Part shown: positions 60,481-64,000 of the stretch, piece by piece
Position numbering within the stretch: position 1 is the stretch's first letter
Layout of the letters: every line of letters begins with the position of its first letter
Source of the DNA: Garcia nutans
Taxonomy: Eukaryota; Streptophyta; Magnoliopsida; Malpighiales; Euphorbiaceae
Length of the DNA: 64,000 nucleotides
Reading direction: 5' to 3'
Assembly (NCBI GenBank): GCA_947685225.1
Contig: CANTUV010000007.1
Location: forward strand, 16,698,501 to 16,762,500
Translations under genes and position numbers: made by a program
Notes under the pieces: model-generated
Told to the model about the DNA's origin: nothing
What the model saw: the letters and a program-made list of their open reading frames with translations, nothing else
Databases searched by the model: none

Positions 60481-60485
60481 TTGCC
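60481..60485 (+). repeat. 5-bp TSD of LARD element, right
   Basis: ttgcc, as at 50066-50070. Confidence 0.9.
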
Positions 60486-60829
60486 ATTACTTATCGGGTT
60501 AGTGACCAGGACATTGGTTTGATCCAAATGGTAAGCATGGACATTTCTAAAATTAGCTAGCTGGAAGGTAGTAATGGCTTCAAAATGCTCCCCCAACTTC
60601 TTAAAGAGCTCAATAACATAATCTCGTTGAATGATGAGGGAATCCTAAAAATTCTCCTGTTGCTTCTTAAGGTGCTGAAGTGAGCTTGTTGGATAACAAG
60701 GGTTATATGAAAATTCTCTTTTTATTTCTTAAGGATGTGGGTAAAATGATCTTGCATAGTGAGGGCTATCTGCAAATCTTCCTCTTGCCTTTTGAGGAGG
60801 TTAGTAAGGTGAGTGCTCGGGTCATCCAT

Positions 60830-62300
60830 TGGTAGTTCTAGAAAGACATCAAGCCAAAAGGTGAATATCTGCGTATAGTGTTGGGTAAGGCATGCATTGG
60901 GCTTTATGTTTAAGGAAGCTAATAGGCTAAAAGGCTTGGTGGCTTAAGGTATATGTGGCTAGTGGGTTAATATGGTCAAAGATTCATATTATATGACCAA
61001 GGGTCAGGTTCATGTGAGTTAAGGATAGGGCACATGGGTCATGTTCATGTGGCTATATGGTGAGGATACATGGGTCTGGTTCATATGGTTATATGGTAGG
61101 GGTACACGAGTCTGGTTCATATAGCTTAAAGATGGTAGATACATGGCTAAGGCCCATGGCTAAAGGTGCATGATATGGTCCGAGGCTAAGGGTGGAGAGC
61201 TCCTTAAAGCCTAGGTTTATGTCTAAAGGTTAAGCCCCTGTGGCTATGGTATTAAGGTTTTGCTCCTGTGGCTATGGTTCATATGATAGGTGTGATCCTA
61301 AAGGGGTTGAGCCTTGAGGCTTAGAGAGGTAAGGTAAGGTTCTAAGGTTCAAGCCATAAGGATAAATTATGGTTCAGAATAATCCTAAAAGAGTTAAGCC
61401 ATGAGGCTAGGTGAGGTTGGAGATAAGGCTAAGGTTCATGCTTAAGGGTAAGACTTAGGGCTAAGGGACTAAACTTGAAGGGCTTTAGGATGAACTCTAT
61501 GGAAAGGAAAAAAGTTGAAGTGGATTTTAGGTGGGGGAAGACTAGGTCTAACTTAGATGATGGGGTAAAGGTCCAAAAGTGTTTAGGCTTGTAGGGAAAC
61601 AACTTTATAAGTTCAGGTCTATAGGTATGGACATTTTGGGAGAGAGACATGATGGAGGTATTGGGTGAACTATCTATGGAAAAGTCTAAGGCATAGGTTA
61701 AACTGAGTTATAGGATGATTTAGTCCATAAATGTATAGGCTTAAGTTTTATGGCTTATGTACATCACTTACAAGGTAGGATACTCTAAAGATTACTTTTC
61801 TACGAGGCTTAGGGTTTAAGTGTGATATGTATGTATGCATGGGAAAAAAGGTTTCATGAACTTATACACAAAGGGCTTTGATTATTATGGTACATACAAC
61901 CTAAGGTTAGGATCTAAGATCTTTATATGAAAAGGGTAAAGAATGGCTTGGTTAAAATGGTCCCGTCATACTAAAGCATCGATATAAGTAACCATATGTC
62001 AAATAAAGAATTTGGCTTGGGTCCAGCAATACGAGCATGCTCGTTACATCGCTAAAAAAGATTTAGGAATATGCCATGGGTGGGATTACTTTGGCTATCT
62101 CCCAAAATATCCAAGGAAGGTTGTTAGGTTGATGCTATTCCCTATCCCAAGGTTTAATCTTAAATAAGCTAAGGCTTGAATGCAAGAGTGATGCATGAAA
62201 AAGCTCAAATTTAATTAAAGGTCAAACTAAGTTTTACTTTATAAAGGTTTAAGCCCAAAGACTGCTTAAAAGATTTTTCTTTTAGAAAAAATTTTATCCC
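60830..62300 (-). other. 5' non-coding region of the Ogre-like element
   Basis: Upstream (to the right) of the gag start; no open frame of note. Rich in short repeated phrases: gggtc(t)ggttcatatgg units spaced about 37 bp at 61031, 61068 and 61104, then cctgtggctatgg, gttaagcc and aaggttca words. Long repeat-rich leaders before gag are usual in Ogre elements. Boundaries with an LTR were not found. Confidence 0.4.
61010..61140. repeat. 37-bp minisatellite, three units
   Basis: cacatgggtcatgttcatgt, catgggtctggttcatatgg and cacgagtctggttcatatag start at 61031, 61069 and 61105. Confidence 0.7.
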
Positions 62301-64000
62301 CAGTGAAGTCATTAACTATAAGGCCTCGCCTGAATACCATGTCTAACTTGCCAAAGGATGGGAGCTGAAATGTTAAAATTGGGCTAAGTCTCACATGAAA
62401 GTGTTGAGATCACTCTGTCATCTTATGCTACACTTAGTTCAAGTAAAATTGGTTTTAACGAGTTGCCACTTAAATTTATTTGTTTTTGAAAAAAGGAAAA
62501 ATTTAAGAAAAACCCATAAAGTTAACTCCAATTATATCCCAAGGACAAAATCACTAGCCTCGAAACAAAAGATAGATTTAAGGGATAGGTTGTGACTTAT
62601 TTTAAATAAAAATAGTTTGGCCTTAAATTAAATAAGAACTTACAAAATACATTCATGGAATGACAATTATGATATGACAAAGTAAAATTCATCCATCCAT
62701 TCATTCACAAAGCAAAAGTAAAGATAAAAGAACAAGAATTAAACTTTACAACTAAAAGCTCATAATATGGGATCCTAACTTTAGCTTTATTTATTCTAGG
62801 TTGAACACACCTTCCCCAAAAGAAAGCAAGAAAAATAAAATAAAGTTCAAATATGAAGTTTTAAAGAAAAAGTGGACTTAATACTTGGAGTGAAATTCCA
62901 AGTAAACCTGCTTATCTCTTTGAATAAGAATTAAAGCCCATGTAGTTCTAACTATTTTGTGACGATTGAATTTGACATAAAATTATTGTTTTCCTAGTCT
63001 AACCTAGTGTCTAAGTACAATTTTAGGTTTGCATATGTAAACCTAAGTCTAAGTTGGTTTTAGGCTTAAGTTTATAAACCTAATTTTAAGTTGATTTTAG
63101 GTTTAACTTGATAAACCTGAGGTTTGATCTAGTGGAGGACACCTTTGATATGATCTAGGCATGTAATGAGATATGGGTACCTTTAAATATAAGCTTTTGT
63201 TGATGGTAACCAAGAAGATGGCCCTAGATTTGAGGGATGGTAATTTGAAGATTTTGACACTTTGTCATGGGTTTTGTCTACTCGCTTGTTGATAATAAAG
63301 TAGTGAGGCTAGTAGTGTGGTTTTAGACTTTGATTGAGTATGTAAGGTTGATTGTAAGTTCAACTTGGTGAGTTTAAAATGCTATGGCCAAATTAAGATG
63401 TTATGGTCAAGTTGTGATTAGGCTTTTGGCTCTGAGTATGAGGGATTATTCAAGAAGGCCATGGTCGGGATAGGATTTAGGCTAATTTGTCATTGAGGAC
63501 TTGGCTTTGGGTTTAACTTGTTGTGAAAGCTTTCATATGGTCAACTGTGGGATGAGTTATTTCATTACTTTGGCTTAGGTAAGCAAGTTGTGGCCTATTT
63601 GGCTATCTGTAGTTTGGGTTGGCTATGGTATACTCAGCTCATGTAGAATTGCTGTAATTTGCTTGGACAAGTGTTTTGATCATTTGTGTATGTATTTTTA
63701 GGGTAATTTCATTGGCTTTTGATTGATGTTTCTTTAAATTTGTGCTTAAGTTTGTTTGAAGTATTTGATCTAGGTTAAAGAACAAAACAATGGAGCTTTA
63801 ATTCAATTTGATGAATTAATGAGGTGGAAAGCATGAAACACATCCAAGACACTTCATGGCTTGGTCGTGTCCCTTCATCCAAGACAATGAAGCATGACAC
63901 ACTAACAAAACACAGCCATGTCAAATTGGCTTGGCCGTATCCCTGAGAGAATTTGGGCAGAGACTAACACATTCAAAAGACATGACCAAGGTCTTGGTCG
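62301..64000. other. probable Ogre-like LTR sequence, no gene
   Basis: The phrase acgagttgccacttaaattt (62458 onwards) followed by aaatttaagaaaaaccc resembles a motif I associate with Ogre/Tat LTRs of several plants (gagtcgccactta...ttaagaaaaccc). A 37-bp tandem repeat lies at 62988-63135. The last 170 bp contain ggtcgtgtcc/acatgacc words like those of the other LTRs. No LTR end or partner is inside the window. Confidence 0.35.
62988..63135. repeat. 37-bp tandem repeat
   Basis: aggttt/aggctt phrases start at 63025, 63062 and 63099, each followed by taaacct and aagttgrtttt; a weaker unit precedes them. Confidence 0.75.

Larger units (their letters stand above)
46330..60829 (-). pseudogene. 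Ogre/Tat-like gag pseudogene, split twice
   Basis: Pieces are 60829-60481, about 50070-49984 and 46795-46330, read leftwards. From the ATG at 60829 (MDDPSTHLTNLLKRQEEDLQ) a heptad-like helical stretch follows, with repeated QxxFxxxL-type phrases (HFTHILKK, HFSTLKKQQENF, ELFKKLGEHFEAITTFQLAN). The last piece has KREFTYLRMSLSMVYTK, near the Ogre/Tat 'EFTPLGMPLSKVFE' block. The zinc-knuckle-like NEYYADH...SMHKTNECKN then continues as HKIQDLIENGAI, the Tat gag ending. A hAT and a LARD element interrupt it, and each junction is restored when its target duplication is removed. Pol is missing: the remnant ends at the satellite. Confidence 0.65.

Overview
The window is AT-rich nuclear DNA of a flowering plant, almost entirely a graveyard of nested transposable elements. 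The plant signature comes from the families present: a Tat-lineage Ty3/gypsy element carrying an antisense ORF, an Athila-type Ty3/gypsy element, chromovirus-like long LTRs, an RTE-type LINE with a (TTG)n tail, and hAT elements with 8-bp target duplications. No rRNA, tRNA, CRISPR or bacterial-type operon is visible. The species cannot be named from the sequence. I see no intact protein-coding gene; the only possible host gene is a set of four short exon-like blocks on the minus strand at 27.38-28.61 kb.

Left third (1-27.0 kb). A possible copia (SIRE-like) LTR remnant lies at about 0.73-1.3 kb. A 5'-truncated RTE LINE follows at 2915-5559 (11-bp TSD), then a 699-bp hAT MITE at 6919-7617 (8-bp TSD). 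From 8620 to 26993 one ORF1-only LINE (13-bp TSD) has been split by two later insertions. The first is a Tat/gypsy element at 9510-15966 (5-bp TSD). The second is a hAT element at 16901-26312, itself filled with solo LTRs, a tandem duplication and an inverted SINE-like repeat. Insertion depth reaches four levels.

Middle (27.0-46.3 kb). A possible small gene is followed by an Athila element on the minus strand (about 28.8-39.9 kb). It keeps gag, protease, RT, RNase H, integrase and an ATHILA ORF, the last split by a solo LTR at 29727-32195. It abuts a satellite array of roughly 84-85 bp monomers (39.9-46.15 kb), which is itself interrupted by a 2.86-kb solo LTR at 42155-45013.

Right third (46.3-64 kb). 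An Ogre/Tat-like gag on the minus strand is broken by a hAT element with a decayed transposase (46796-49983) and by a 10.4-kb element with 3.3-kb LTRs and no coding capacity (50071-60480). This last one is a LARD-type non-autonomous retrotransposon. The rest, to 64 kb, looks like the 5' non-coding part of the Ogre-like element.

Three things stand out. The Tat element carries on its other strand what looks like a complete transcription unit (TATA box, two small introns, coiled-coil tail, AATAAA). A GC-rich hairpin block is conserved inside six long LTRs belonging to two size classes. The nesting can be read as a dated series of events from exact target duplications. All boundaries given with TSDs were read by eye; family names rest on motif recognition, not on a database search.
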